The notes under the pieces were generated by a model. The model was given only the letters and a program-made list of their open reading frames with translations, was not told the DNA's origin and did not search any database. A DNA stretch of 64,000 nt from CAZSHX01 sp964606895 (GTDB lineage: Bacteria > Bacteroidota > Ignavibacteria > Kapaibacteriales > UBA2268). The stretch spans positions 5,736 to 69,735 of the forward strand of contig CAZSHX010000014.1 in NCBI GenBank assembly GCA_964606895.1, written 5' to 3'. The stretch's first letter is position 1. The number at the start of each line of letters is the position of its first letter. Shown here piece after piece: positions 16,568 through 25,154 of the stretch. The position numbers and the translations under genes are program-made.

Positions 16568-18019
16568 ATGGAAATCATGAGTAGAGACCCTTTTTTTTCG
16601 TTAGTTCCCGAAAGGATAAAATTCGGGCAGTTCTGGGTTGAAATCAGAAAACGTAACCGTTGGCTGATTATGCTCAGATATATTGCTATTGCAATGTTGT
16701 CCGTATTAATTTTGGGAATGATGGGAATTAAACTTATCAGTCCTCAGGTCAAGGTTGATGTTTTTCCTCTTTGGATAATTGCATTTGCAATTTTGTGTTA
16801 TAATGTTTTTTTCCATGTTATATGGAATTATCTTGCCAAAAAGCGAAATTGGTTTTCTTCACTTCAAACAGAACATCCCAGCACAGGCTTTCATAGTCTT
16901 CATTTTGCATTGATTCAAATTTGCTTTGATTTTTTGTCTTTACTTCTTTTCATTTATTATACCGGTGGAGTTGAATCTCCTATATATATATTCTTTATTT
17001 TCCATGTAATCATAGGCAGTTTGTTTCTGACTCAGGAAGTTACAGCTTCAATCGTTACAGTTATGCTGATGGCTTCAGTAACAGGATCAATTCTTGAGGC
17101 ACATAATCTTATCCGTCACCATGCAATTGAAGGACTGCTAAGTGCTCCGCTTTATAATAATACTGCTTATCTGATAGTTTTCTTTGCGATATTTGGCGGT
17201 ACTTTATATATCAGCATTTATCTTGCAAATTCTATCGCAAGAACTTTATATCAAAGAGAGAGGTTATTGACAAGGGCATACTCTGATTTGGAAAATGCAG
17301 AGAAATCAAAATCAAAATATGTTCAAAGGGTTGTTCATGACCTAAAAACACCGATAGCGGCTGCTGTAACCTATCTGGATATGATATTGAGTGGAAACCT
17401 CGGCTCGATTAATGAAACCCAGCAGAAACCTCTTGAGAGATCAAAAGCCAGATTGTCTTCGGCTATCCACACTATTAATGATATTTTAGAAATATCTCAG
17501 CTGAAAATCGAATCGAGCATCGAAAATGTTGAGGAAATCAATATCACACTTATATTCGCAGAGCTTATATCGGATGTAACCGACTTAACAGAATCTAAAA
17601 ATATTGAATTGAATTATACCTGCGATTCTTTGGAACCATTCATTGAAGCCGAACCTAAGTTACTCAAGCTTGCTCTGGCAAATATTGTTTCAAATGCGGT
17701 AAAATATACTGACCCCGAAGGGAAAATTGAAATTATTATTTCGGATGAAAAAGATTCATGCAAAATCTCTGTCGCCGATAATGGCATAGGTATCCCAGAG
17801 AAGGAACAAGAAAAAATATTTCAAAGCTTTTACAGATCTTCATTATCTAAGCAAAGAGGTATTGAAGGTACAGGACTTGGAATGTCTATTGTTTGGGAAG
17901 TAATTCAAAAATATCATGGAACAGTTGAGTTAATATCACCTTGTTATTTAAAATCGGGTCCTGATAAACCCGGTTCACAATTTGTTGTTACAATTCCAAG
18001 AAAATTTAAAATCATATAA
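16568..18019 (+). CDS. membrane histidine kinase with RegB-like N-terminal domain
   Basis: This 483-residue sensor kinase has six predicted membrane helices (about residues 33-225) and a cytoplasmic kinase core. The phospho-accepting His257 is in VVHDLKTPIAA, the N box is ALANIVSNAVKYT, G1 is DNGIGIPE and G2 is GTGLGMSIV. Between helices 3 and 4 lies YTGGVESPIYIFFIFH (from residue 131), resembling the GGxxNPF quinone-contact motif of RegB/PrrB redox sensors. It lies 180 bases after hydA, beyond a terminator, and carries no output partner beside it, so it may phosphorylate the stand-alone regulator at 12462 and report quinone redox state. The redox role is inference. A second ATG at 16577 is also possible. 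Confidence 0.85.
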   Translation: MEIMSRDPFFSLVPERIKFGQFWVEIRKRNRWLIMLRYIAIAMLSVLILGMMGIKLISPQVKVDVFPLWIIAFAILCYNVFFHVIWNYLAKKRNWFSSLQTEHPSTGFHSLHFALIQICFDFLSLLLFIYYTGGVESPIYIFFIFHVIIGSLFLTQEVTASIVTVMLMASVTGSILEAHNLIRHHAIEGLLSAPLYNNTAYLIVFFAIFGGTLYISIYLANSIARTLYQRERLLTRAYSDLENAEKSKSKYVQRVVHDLKTPIAAAVTYLDMILSGNLGSINETQQKPLERSKARLSSAIHTINDILEISQLKIESSIENVEEINITLIFAELISDVTDLTESKNIELNYTCDSLEPFIEAEPKLLKLALANIVSNAVKYTDPEGKIEIIISDEKDSCKISVADNGIGIPEKEQEKIFQSFYRSSLSKQRGIEGTGLGMSIVWEVIQKYHGTVELISPCYLKSGPDKPGSQFVVTIPRKFKII

Positions 18020-18040
18020 ATTAAACAATAAGAGGTAATT

Positions 18041-18493
18041 ATGGTTTCAAAAAAATTGATAGAAGAATTTGTCGGTATGCAGTCAATTGCTGTTGCGGGT
18101 GTATCAAACAGCAAAAAACGTTTTGGATATGTTGTATATTCAGAATTAAAAAAAAGGGGATTTAATGTATTTCCTGTTAATCCTAAATATGAATTGATTG
18201 ATGAGGATAAATGTTATCCTTATTTAAAATCATTGCCGCAGGATATCAAAGCACTTCTGATTTTGACATCCAAGAAAAATTCCGAGAAAATTGTTCAGGA
18301 AGCGATTGGCTTAGGTTTTACGCACATCTGGTTTCAGCAAGGTTCTGAAACACAATCAGGTATTGAATTGGCACTGAATAATAACATTAAAACAATAACA
18401 AAAAATTGTATATTAATGTTTGCAGGGAAAGTTGCCGGATTCCACAAATTCCATTTACAGCTTAGAAGAATTTTTGGTGCCATGCCATCGTAA
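18041..18493 (+). CDS. CoA-binding domain protein (YccU-like)
   Basis: A 150-residue single Rossmann-type CoA_binding domain. The motif IAVAGVSNSKKRFGYVVYSE at the N-terminus followed by GFNVFPVNPKY and IWFQQGSET is characteristic of small YccU-like proteins. These bind CoA or acyl-CoA; their role is not established. A RBS-like AAGAGG lies upstream of the ATG. It follows the histidine kinase by 21 bases and likely shares its transcript, ending at the stem-loop at 18512. The family assignment is good, the function open. Confidence 0.8.
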   Translation: MVSKKLIEEFVGMQSIAVAGVSNSKKRFGYVVYSELKKRGFNVFPVNPKYELIDEDKCYPYLKSLPQDIKALLILTSKKNSEKIVQEAIGLGFTHIWFQQGSETQSGIELALNNNIKTITKNCILMFAGKVAGFHKFHLQLRRIFGAMPS

Positions 18494-18511
18494 TACCGAA
18501 AGTAAAAATGC

Positions 18512-18553
18512 AAATAGAGCATGAAACATTCCATAATGTCTCGTGCTCTATTT
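18512..18553. terminator. long bidirectional terminator hairpin
   Basis: Arms 18512-18530 and 18535-18553 pair over 19 positions with one wobble and one mismatch around a 4-base CCAT loop. It lies between the convergent CoA-binding gene and rpsT and has A/T runs on both sides, so it can stop transcripts from both directions. Confidence 0.8.
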
Positions 18554-18576
18554 GATTTAAAGTCTAAATTGTATTA

Positions 18577-18837
18577 TCAGACAGGTTTTTTGGTGTTTAC
18601 AAATTTTGCAAGTGCTGATTTTTGATTAGCGGCAGTGTTTTTGTGCATAACACCACGACTGGTCACTTTATCTAAAATACTTGTAACTTTCTGTAATTTT
18701 GCAGTAGCATCTTCGTATGTCTTTGCTTCTCTGACATCACGAATAGCAAACTTGACTAATTTTTTATTAAGTCTGTTATAAAGTTTCAATTTTCTGGACT
18801 GACGGATCCTTTTCAATGCTGACTTATGGTGCGCCAT
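18577..18837 (-). CDS. rpsT: 30S ribosomal protein S20
   Basis: The 86-residue basic protein starts MAHHKSALKRIRQSRKLK, the typical S20 N-terminus, and ends KNTAANQKSALAKFVN, matching the conserved KGVIHKNTAARKKSRL region of S20. It binds 16S rRNA helices 9 and 44 in the small subunit. It is monocistronic here, with its own well-formed promoter at 18875-18906 and a shared hairpin terminator downstream. Nothing unusual. Confidence 0.97.
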   Translation of the reverse strand: MAHHKSALKRIRQSRKLKLYNRLNKKLVKFAIRDVREAKTYEDATAKLQKVTSILDKVTSRGVMHKNTAANQKSALAKFVNTKKPV

Positions 18838-18874
18838 TTATTATCTTTTATTAGTTAATGAAAATCTAAGACTA

Positions 18875-18906
18875 CAAAATTAAGATAATTTATTAAAAAA
18901 TACAAA
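18875..18906 (-). promoter_or_regulatory. Bacteroidota-type promoter of rpsT
   Basis: Read leftward, TTTG (18906-18903), a 20-base spacer and TAATTTTG (18882-18875) match the -33 TTTG and -7 TAnnTTTG consensus exactly. The -7 box ends 37 bases before the rpsT ATG. This is the clearest promoter in the window. Confidence 0.7.
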
Positions 18907-18933
18907 TTTTCTATTTGAAAATTGCAAATAATG

Positions 18934-19266
18934 CTATTTCAAGAGCTGTCTAAGGTGTTTTTCAACTCTTTTCATGTCTATTTTGGATAATTTCCAAGTA
19001 ATTTCATCCGCAATTCCGAAATTTGCATCGTTTATCATCTTGAATAAATTATGAGTTGTTATCTTTTCGAGTGGTTCTGTAAATTGTAGTTCATCAGATT
19101 TTAAAATCTCAAACAGTTCCGAAATCTTTATCAGATTTTCTGTAACCAGAATTTTTCTTTTCCTGTCATTTGTAAAATCTTCAAAACCAATTCCTTGTAA
19201 TGTTTCATCAATGAGTGCTATCGAATCTAATATTTGATAAAAAATATTTCTGATGTCTTCATTCAT
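18934..19266 (-). CDS. HepT-like (DUF86) small helical protein, orphan
   Basis: A 110-residue, all-helical, charged protein. The pattern ILDSIALIDETLQGIGFEDF, then VTENLIKISELFEIL, then ANFGIADEITWKLSK and a final HLRQLL parallels HepT toxins (DILEAI..GLSFEEF, RNLEIIGEAA, YFGVDLEIVW, LLEQIEKLL). HepT is normally paired with an MntA nucleotidyltransferase antitoxin, but no such gene is adjacent. The catalytic RX4-6H motif, usually just before YFG, is not visible here (HNLFKMINDANFG), so any RNase activity is doubtful. Recognition is by pattern only, so treat the family call as tentative. Confidence 0.5.
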   Translation of the reverse strand: MNEDIRNIFYQILDSIALIDETLQGIGFEDFTNDRKRKILVTENLIKISELFEILKSDELQFTEPLEKITTHNLFKMINDANFGIADEITWKLSKIDMKRVEKHLRQLLK

Positions 19267-19443
19267 AAATCTCCAAATTAATTAAACCTGCGAAAAATGC
19301 TATACTTTAACTGAATATTTTCAATAACTAATATAGTTACTGAATAAGAAATTATTGAAGTATTCGAATTATACTTTTTTCTTATCGTCAATCTAATGAA
19401 AATGTTTAGTTTTGTAAATTAATAATTTAATTAATAGAGATAG

Positions 19444-20124
19444 ATGGACAAAGATTTTAAAAAATTGGTTTTCAGAAAAAAGAAGTTTGATGCGGTGATT
19501 TGCCTTGATGCAAACCTTCCCGATTTTGATATTTTTAAAAAAATCAAAGATTTACCTTTGCTTGCGGCGGATGGAGCGGCAATTAAGCTTTATAAAATGG
19601 GAATAATCCCTGATTTTGTTATAGGTGATCTTGATTCTTTTTATAAAAGTCCTATTTCAGAATATTTTGATAAAAATTCAATAATAGAAATTTCCGAGCA
19701 GGATACCAATGATTTTGAAAAGGTTTTAAAGTTCGCTGATGAAAAGGGGTACAAGAATCTCTTGATTATGGGATTTCATGGAGGAGAACTCGAACATACT
19801 CTTAACAATTGGAGTGTATTTCGAAGATTTTCCACTTTTCTGAATTTAGTGATTCTTGACGAATCGCGCTATGGATTTTCAGTTTGTGAGAACCTGAAAG
19901 TTGAAACCGAAAAGTTAGAAATGATTTCACTTATACCACAACCAAAGGTTAGATTAACCTCCAAAAATCTGAAGTGGGAACTTGATAGTGATATTCTTGA
20001 ACTTGGTCTGAAAGAGGGTGCACGGAATATGACTTTAGAGACTGAAATAGCATTGGAAATTCATTCAGGACAATTATTATTCTTTATGAATGAACGATTG
20101 CCTTATTGCTTCGAATTGATTTAA
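19444..20124 (+). CDS. thiN: thiamine pyrophosphokinase
   Basis: This 226-residue enzyme converts thiamine to thiamine diphosphate using ATP. The family motifs are LAADGAAIKLYKMGIIPD, FVIGDLDSF and ISEQDTNDFEKVLKFA, followed by GFHGGELEHTLNN in the catalytic domain. The C-terminal beta domain that binds thiamine follows. Thiamine diphosphate is the cofactor of the split transketolase at 42-45 kb. TAGTTTTG at 19407-19414 fits a -7 box 29 bases before the ATG. No TPP riboswitch is evident upstream. Confidence 0.9.
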   Translation: MDKDFKKLVFRKKKFDAVICLDANLPDFDIFKKIKDLPLLAADGAAIKLYKMGIIPDFVIGDLDSFYKSPISEYFDKNSIIEISEQDTNDFEKVLKFADEKGYKNLLIMGFHGGELEHTLNNWSVFRRFSTFLNLVILDESRYGFSVCENLKVETEKLEMISLIPQPKVRLTSKNLKWELDSDILELGLKEGARNMTLETEIALEIHSGQLLFFMNERLPYCFELI

Positions 20125-20222
20125 TTTTCGCATCGTAATTTCTTGTTTTGTTATCTTTTGATTTTATTTGTAAATTAGTATATATCAAATTTCAGTTTTT
20201 AGTTATTTATCAGGAAAAGTTG

Positions 20223-21890
20223 ATGAAGCACCTTAATGGAACAGAAGCGTGGCAGAAGCTGACAAAGCATTATCAGGAAATGAAAAATGAACATCTTCGT
20301 GATCTGTTCAGACTTGACCCCTATAGATTCGATAAGTTTTCAATCAAATGGGAAGATTTTCTCCTCGATTTTTCAAAAAACATCATAAACTACAATACTC
20401 TGCTTTTGCTTACTGAACTTGCAAATGAACGAAATCTGCTTGGTATGATTAAAAGTATGTTCGCAGGTGATAAGATAAATACAACTGAAAAACGTGCTGT
20501 ACTCCATATTGCACTTAGAAATTCATCGATAAATCAAATCAAAGTTGACGGGTGGGACATAATGCCCCAAGTTGAAATGGTTCTCAATCAAATGAAAAAT
20601 TTTGTTGATGCAATCCATAGAGGAGAAAAAAGAGGTTGCACAGGAATGCCAATCACTGATATTGTGAATATTGGTATAGGTGGTTCCGATTTAGGACCGA
20701 TGATGGTTTGCAATGCTTTAAAAAAATATTCAAAACCCGGTATGTCAGTTCATTTCATTTCTAATATTGACGGAACTCAGATTTCTGAAGTTTTAAAGAG
20801 ATTAAATCCTGCAACTACTTTATTTATTATTGCTTCAAAGACTTTTACCACTCAGGAAACATTAGTGAATGCCAATACAGCAAAAAGATGGTTTTTGCAG
20901 GGAATCGCCAAACACCAGGAGGATGTATCCAAGCATTTCGTTGCTATTTCTACAAATGAAGATGCCGTGAAGCAATTTGGAATTAATCCTGAAAATATGT
21001 TCGGATTTTGGAGTTGGGTAGGAGGGAGGTATTCTCTTTGGTCTGCCATAGGTCTGTCTATTGCTCTTTATCTTGGTATGGACAAGTTTGAAGAACTCCT
21101 CGAAGGTGCCCATGAAATGGATCAGCATTTTTTGAATACTCCTTTCGAAAGCAATATCCCTGTGATTTTAGCTTTAATGGGTGTTTGGTACACGGATTTT
21201 TTCAATACCAAAACTCATGCTATAATCCCTTATGACCAATATCTTGAGTTTTTCCCGGATTATCTTCAGCAACTTGATATGGAAAGTAATGGAAAGAGTG
21301 TCACAAAAGAAGGTGTTGAAGTTTCTTATCCGACAGGACCGGTGATATGGGGTAAACCCGGGACTAATGCACAGCATTCTTTCTTTCAGCTGATTCATCA
21401 GGGAACTCAAATGATACCCGCAGATTTTATAGCTCCGGTAGAATCCTTACATAAAGTTGGAGAGCACCACGATATTCTCATTTCTAACTTTTTAGCCCAG
21501 ACTGAGGCTTTAATGAAAGGAAAAACTGAAGTTGAGGCTAAGGAAGAATTATTGGAATCAGGTATTGATAATAGGTTAATCAAGGATTTGCTCCCTCACA
21601 AAGTATTTCGTGGGAATAAGCCGACAAATACCATTTTCTTCAAAAAACTTACTCCTAAAAATCTTGGTTCATTAATCGCAATGTATGAACATAAAGTTTT
21701 TGTGCAAGGCGTAATTTGGGGTATCAATTCTTTTGACCAATGGGGAGTTGAGCTTGGGAAGCAACTTGCAAATAAGATTTTACCGGAACTTAGAAACGAA
21801 GAGAAAATTTCAACACATGATGTTTCGACAAATAATTTAATTAACTATTATAAAAATATTAAGTTATCACAATCAGAACAAATATCCTGA
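20223..21890 (+). CDS. pgi: glucose-6-phosphate isomerase
   Basis: Interconverts glucose-6-phosphate and fructose-6-phosphate in glycolysis. The frame opens at 20148 but the upstream residues are hydrophobic junk; the ATG at 20223 (MKHLNGTEAWQKL) gives the usual 555-residue length. The phosphosugar-binding block VNIGIGGSDLGPMMVC, the SKTFTTQET active-site loop, PGI signature 1 region and signature 2 with FDQWGVELGKQLANKILPEL are all present. It is followed 26 bases later by a small membrane protein gene on the same strand. Confidence 0.96.
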   Translation: MKHLNGTEAWQKLTKHYQEMKNEHLRDLFRLDPYRFDKFSIKWEDFLLDFSKNIINYNTLLLLTELANERNLLGMIKSMFAGDKINTTEKRAVLHIALRNSSINQIKVDGWDIMPQVEMVLNQMKNFVDAIHRGEKRGCTGMPITDIVNIGIGGSDLGPMMVCNALKKYSKPGMSVHFISNIDGTQISEVLKRLNPATTLFIIASKTFTTQETLVNANTAKRWFLQGIAKHQEDVSKHFVAISTNEDAVKQFGINPENMFGFWSWVGGRYSLWSAIGLSIALYLGMDKFEELLEGAHEMDQHFLNTPFESNIPVILALMGVWYTDFFNTKTHAIIPYDQYLEFFPDYLQQLDMESNGKSVTKEGVEVSYPTGPVIWGKPGTNAQHSFFQLIHQGTQMIPADFIAPVESLHKVGEHHDILISNFLAQTEALMKGKTEVEAKEELLESGIDNRLIKDLLPHKVFRGNKPTNTIFFKKLTPKNLGSLIAMYEHKVFVQGVIWGINSFDQWGVELGKQLANKILPELRNEEKISTHDVSTNNLINYYKNIKLSQSEQIS

Positions 21891-21916
21891 TTAAACTTTA
21901 ATTTGAGAGGAATTCA

Positions 21917-22342
21917 ATGACCATTAATCCTACGAACAAGCATAATATAATGAAAATATTTAGTATCCTACTTTTGATTCATGGCGGCTTTTTTACTATG
22001 TTTTTCGCATTTGGGTTTTTTGCAGGAACAGATTTTTTTGAAGTTTTTCTCGCTTGGTTATTAATCGGGGTTATTCCGCTTAGTGTAGGCTGGATTTTGT
22101 ATAAAAAGAGTAAAACTCATTCCATGAACGAAGTATTTGAAAATTTGGAAATGCAGGTTATCAAACTTGCTTCAACCATGAATGGAAAACTTAAAGCGGT
22201 TGACCTGACCTTGAATTTGAATATCAGCATGGATGCTTCTAAAGACATTCTCGAAAAGCTTGTAATTCAAGGCATTGCAGATACTGATATTACTGAATCG
22301 GGTGCGGTTGTTTATTTGTTCAGGGAGTTGATAGGGTCTTAA
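21917..22342 (+). CDS. two-helix membrane protein with a C-terminal winged-helix-like segment
   Basis: A 141-residue protein with two membrane segments (about 12-32 and 40-62, the latter in FLAWLLIGVIPLSVGWILY), then a soluble region of some 65 residues. The soluble part, KLKAVDLTLNLNISMDASKDILEKLVIQGI, has the helix spacing of a winged-helix fold. I do not recognise a named family. A GAGAGGAATTC ribosome site precedes the ATG. It follows pgi closely and may share its transcript. Its last 23 bases overlap the end of the converging membrane-protein gene. Confidence 0.65.
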   Translation: MTINPTNKHNIMKIFSILLLIHGGFFTMFFAFGFFAGTDFFEVFLAWLLIGVIPLSVGWILYKKSKTHSMNEVFENLEMQVIKLASTMNGKLKAVDLTLNLNISMDASKDILEKLVIQGIADTDITESGAVVYLFRELIGS

Positions 22343-23474
22343 AAATAGTCTTGCGGAATTCGACCAAAAATAGTATTCCGATTATCATGTAGTAAATTAC
22401 ATAATGCCTTTCCCAGAGTATAGGAAACATCAAAAATCTTATCAAAACGGCAATTATTGATGAAATGAGCAGATTCTGATTTGAAAAGCCGGTCTTTTGT
22501 TCTAATATTACAGGTAAATCTTTCTTCCAACGATACATAATAACTCCTGCAATGAAGATGAAAAGTAGATTAATTGGTTTTCCGAATTGTGTCAAACCTT
22601 TAATAACTTTAGCAAAATATAGTTCGAAAGAAAATGGAAGTTTGAAATTTGCGATGTCAGGATTTGGAAAATAAAAAGAGTGATGAAAAAATCTCCACCA
22701 ATCATAAGCTCCCGAGAAATTATTAATCAGAATATATGATATTAAGTTGATGACAAGAAATAATTTTAACCGAATACTAATAGTCGTTTTTCCTCTATTG
22801 AGTATCAGTGCATAAATCAAAACCAGCTGAATAAAAATTAGATTATCATTTCTGGCAAAAATTGATAAGGATAGAATAATATTTCCTAATACAAATCTTT
22901 TTTTCTCAAATAAGTAACACAATCCCAAAAGTAATAATAAGGTGGAAAAAGCATCAGGAGTTGATTCGGTTGAAATTGCCAAAATGTTTCCAAACACACA
23001 TAATATAATCGTAAGCAATGCACTATAAAAATACTTGTAATATTGGCATAACCACAAGAAAATAACTAATATACAAGCCAAAGAAGATAAGATCGAAATA
23101 TATAAAGTACTCCAAACAATATTAAGTCCTAAGTTAGATGCTAAATAAAGTGCAACAATATAAAGTGGTCTTACATAATAAAAATTTAATTGCTGATTAA
23201 AACTCGAAGGATTTTTTGCAAGGGCTTCTCTATAAGGATTTCCTTCAGTAAGCCATTTGAATTTTTGTTCACCTAAAGAATTTTTAACTTCATTGTAAGT
23301 TTCCCGATGATTGACAGACTTATCCTTAATATCAATGCTTCTTACACAAGCGGTATAAGCGATTGTATCCCACTGAAAAACAGGATTTTTAAGACTAAAG
23401 AAAATAACAAATATGCCAAAAGCCGTTAAAAGTAAAGGTCCTAAATGTTTTGATATGCTGAAATTAAAATTCAT
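22320..23474 (-). CDS. polytopic membrane protein, possible GT-C type glycosyltransferase
   Basis: This 384-residue protein has about ten hydrophobic segments. After the first helix comes a periplasmic loop with FQWDTIAYTACVRSID, reminiscent of the acidic first loop of GT-C glycosyltransferases (PMT/ArnT-like), and ARNDNLIFI and LWERHYVIYY further on. No exact family motif is clear, so the enzymatic call is tentative. Its 3' end overlaps the convergent gene by 23 bases. Its start is 9 bases downstream of the amino-acid permease stop, which suggests co-transcription. Confidence 0.55.
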   Translation of the reverse strand: MNFNFSISKHLGPLLLTAFGIFVIFFSLKNPVFQWDTIAYTACVRSIDIKDKSVNHRETYNEVKNSLGEQKFKWLTEGNPYREALAKNPSSFNQQLNFYYVRPLYIVALYLASNLGLNIVWSTLYISILSSLACILVIFLWLCQYYKYFYSALLTIILCVFGNILAISTESTPDAFSTLLLLLGLCYLFEKKRFVLGNIILSLSIFARNDNLIFIQLVLIYALILNRGKTTISIRLKLFLVINLISYILINNFSGAYDWWRFFHHSFYFPNPDIANFKLPFSFELYFAKVIKGLTQFGKPINLLFIFIAGVIMYRWKKDLPVILEQKTGFSNQNLLISSIIAVLIRFLMFPILWERHYVIYYMIIGILFLVEFRKTIFKTLSTP

Positions 23475-23483
23475 TTTTTTACA

Positions 23484-24947
23484 TTAGCTGATTGAATTTT
23501 CTTTTACCTTCTGATTTTTTTCGACCTTTTTAAAATAGAAATAAAAAGGCAAACCTGATGCAACCAAAAGCAAACCAAAAAGCGAATTAATGATTTGACT
23601 CTTTCCTGCATAATATTGTGAGATATCATTGTATAATGTAAAGACAACAAAAATTGAAGCAAAAACAATGAATATTATTGGAACGTAAGGATAACCAAAC
23701 ACTTTATAAGGTCTGTGAACATCCGGCATCTTTTTTCTTAAAATGAAAACTCCGTAAGCACCCATTGCATAAAAAATCCAGCTGACAAAAATCAACATAT
23801 CTGTTAGTATGTCAAAAGTTCCGCTTAATACAAGCACACTTGTCCAAAATGCTTGTAAAACCAGAGCATTTGCAGGTGTGAAAAATCTTGGATGAACTTT
23901 GCCGATTTTATCGTAAAACACTTTTTTATGCGACATTGCAAAATAGACTCGTGAACTCACCATGATTGTACCGTTTGAAGTACCAAAGGTTGAAATCATC
24001 ACAGCCGCGGCAACTAATCCGCCGCCAATCGGACCAAGAATTTTCTGAGCCACATCAGATGCAACAAGTTTTGATTGTGCCATAGCATCAATCGGTAATA
24101 TATAAAGATAAGCAAGGTTAATCAGCATATAAACGGCAATGACAATAACGGTACCCCAGAAAAGGGCAAGCGGAATATTTCTTTGCGGATTCTTTACTTC
24201 CCCTGAAATGTATGTTATGTTATTCCACCCGTCATAAGCCCAGAAAGCACCCGATAAAGCCATTATTATCCCCGCAAAAATATTGACATTATCGTAAATA
24301 GCAGGTGCGTCCTTTGTGAAATTCTCAAATGAACCATTTCCGATTGTGAATCCCAATATAACAAGCATGAGAATTGCAATTACTTTCATCCAACTGAATA
24401 ATGCTGATACTCTTCCACCCAGAACAACTCCAAGATAGTTCACAAAGCTGAGAAAATTAATCGTAAGGATTGCTACTATCTTTACTCCAATATTTTCGAG
24501 CGGGAAGATATAACCTATATATGGAATATGCAGGAAAATGCTCTTCTCGATTTCCGACGAAAAATGCGGGAAATGAAAAAAATATTGCGAGTATTCGGCA
24601 AAAATATAAGTTATCGAAGCTATTGAACCTGTCTGAACAACTGCAAGCATTGACCACCCGTACAGATAAGCTATGAAGCCGCCGTACATCTTTTCGAAGT
24701 AAATATACTGACCTCCGGTTTCTGAAATAATTCCTGCGACTTCAACATTTGTTAACGCCCCGAAAAGAGTTATAATTCCTGCAATAATCCAGATTGACAG
24801 CAATAACTCGGGAGAGCCAAGTTGTGATGACATCAATGCAGGCTTTTTGAATATTCCCGAACCAATAACGGCACCAACAACTATTGCTATGGTTACGCCG
24901 ACTGTCAGACTTTGTTTTAAGTTACGTTTATCGCTGATATTATTCAT
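23484..24947 (-). CDS. APC-superfamily amino acid permease
   Basis: A 487-residue protein with 12 membrane helices. The helix-1 glycine motif VGAVIGSGIFKKPA, the SETGGQYIYFEKMYGG block and AFWAYDGWNNITYISGEVKNP on helix 6 are hallmark features of the LAT/APC amino-acid transporters such as serine/threonine exchangers and YfnA-like permeases. It should move amino acids across the inner membrane by proton symport or exchange; the substrate is not deducible. It is transcribed leftward with the membrane protein gene that follows. Confidence 0.88.
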   Translation of the reverse strand: MNNISDKRNLKQSLTVGVTIAIVVGAVIGSGIFKKPALMSSQLGSPELLLSIWIIAGIITLFGALTNVEVAGIISETGGQYIYFEKMYGGFIAYLYGWSMLAVVQTGSIASITYIFAEYSQYFFHFPHFSSEIEKSIFLHIPYIGYIFPLENIGVKIVAILTINFLSFVNYLGVVLGGRVSALFSWMKVIAILMLVILGFTIGNGSFENFTKDAPAIYDNVNIFAGIIMALSGAFWAYDGWNNITYISGEVKNPQRNIPLALFWGTVIVIAVYMLINLAYLYILPIDAMAQSKLVASDVAQKILGPIGGGLVAAAVMISTFGTSNGTIMVSSRVYFAMSHKKVFYDKIGKVHPRFFTPANALVLQAFWTSVLVLSGTFDILTDMLIFVSWIFYAMGAYGVFILRKKMPDVHRPYKVFGYPYVPIIFIVFASIFVVFTLYNDISQYYAGKSQIINSLFGLLLVASGLPFYFYFKKVEKNQKVKENSIS

Positions 24948-25154
24948 TTTCCAATTTGAAAATTTACAAATTTTGCAATATAACTAACAAGAAGTCAAAA
25001 GTTTTAATTATTTTTGTTTTGACTAAAAAATAAAATTAATTAGTTTTCAAACTGTAAAGTCTGAGAATCAAATAGTTGATGAGTATTCTTGAAAATATTT
25101 CTTTCATGTTGGTTCTTGGGTCTTTATGACTTAATAATTTATTCGGAGAAAAAA

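Noticed and set aside
25089..25154. Upstream ATG start for queC
   Set aside because: The added 22 residues are hydrophobic and unlike QueC; the GGAG-TTG pair at 25145-25157 is a better start.
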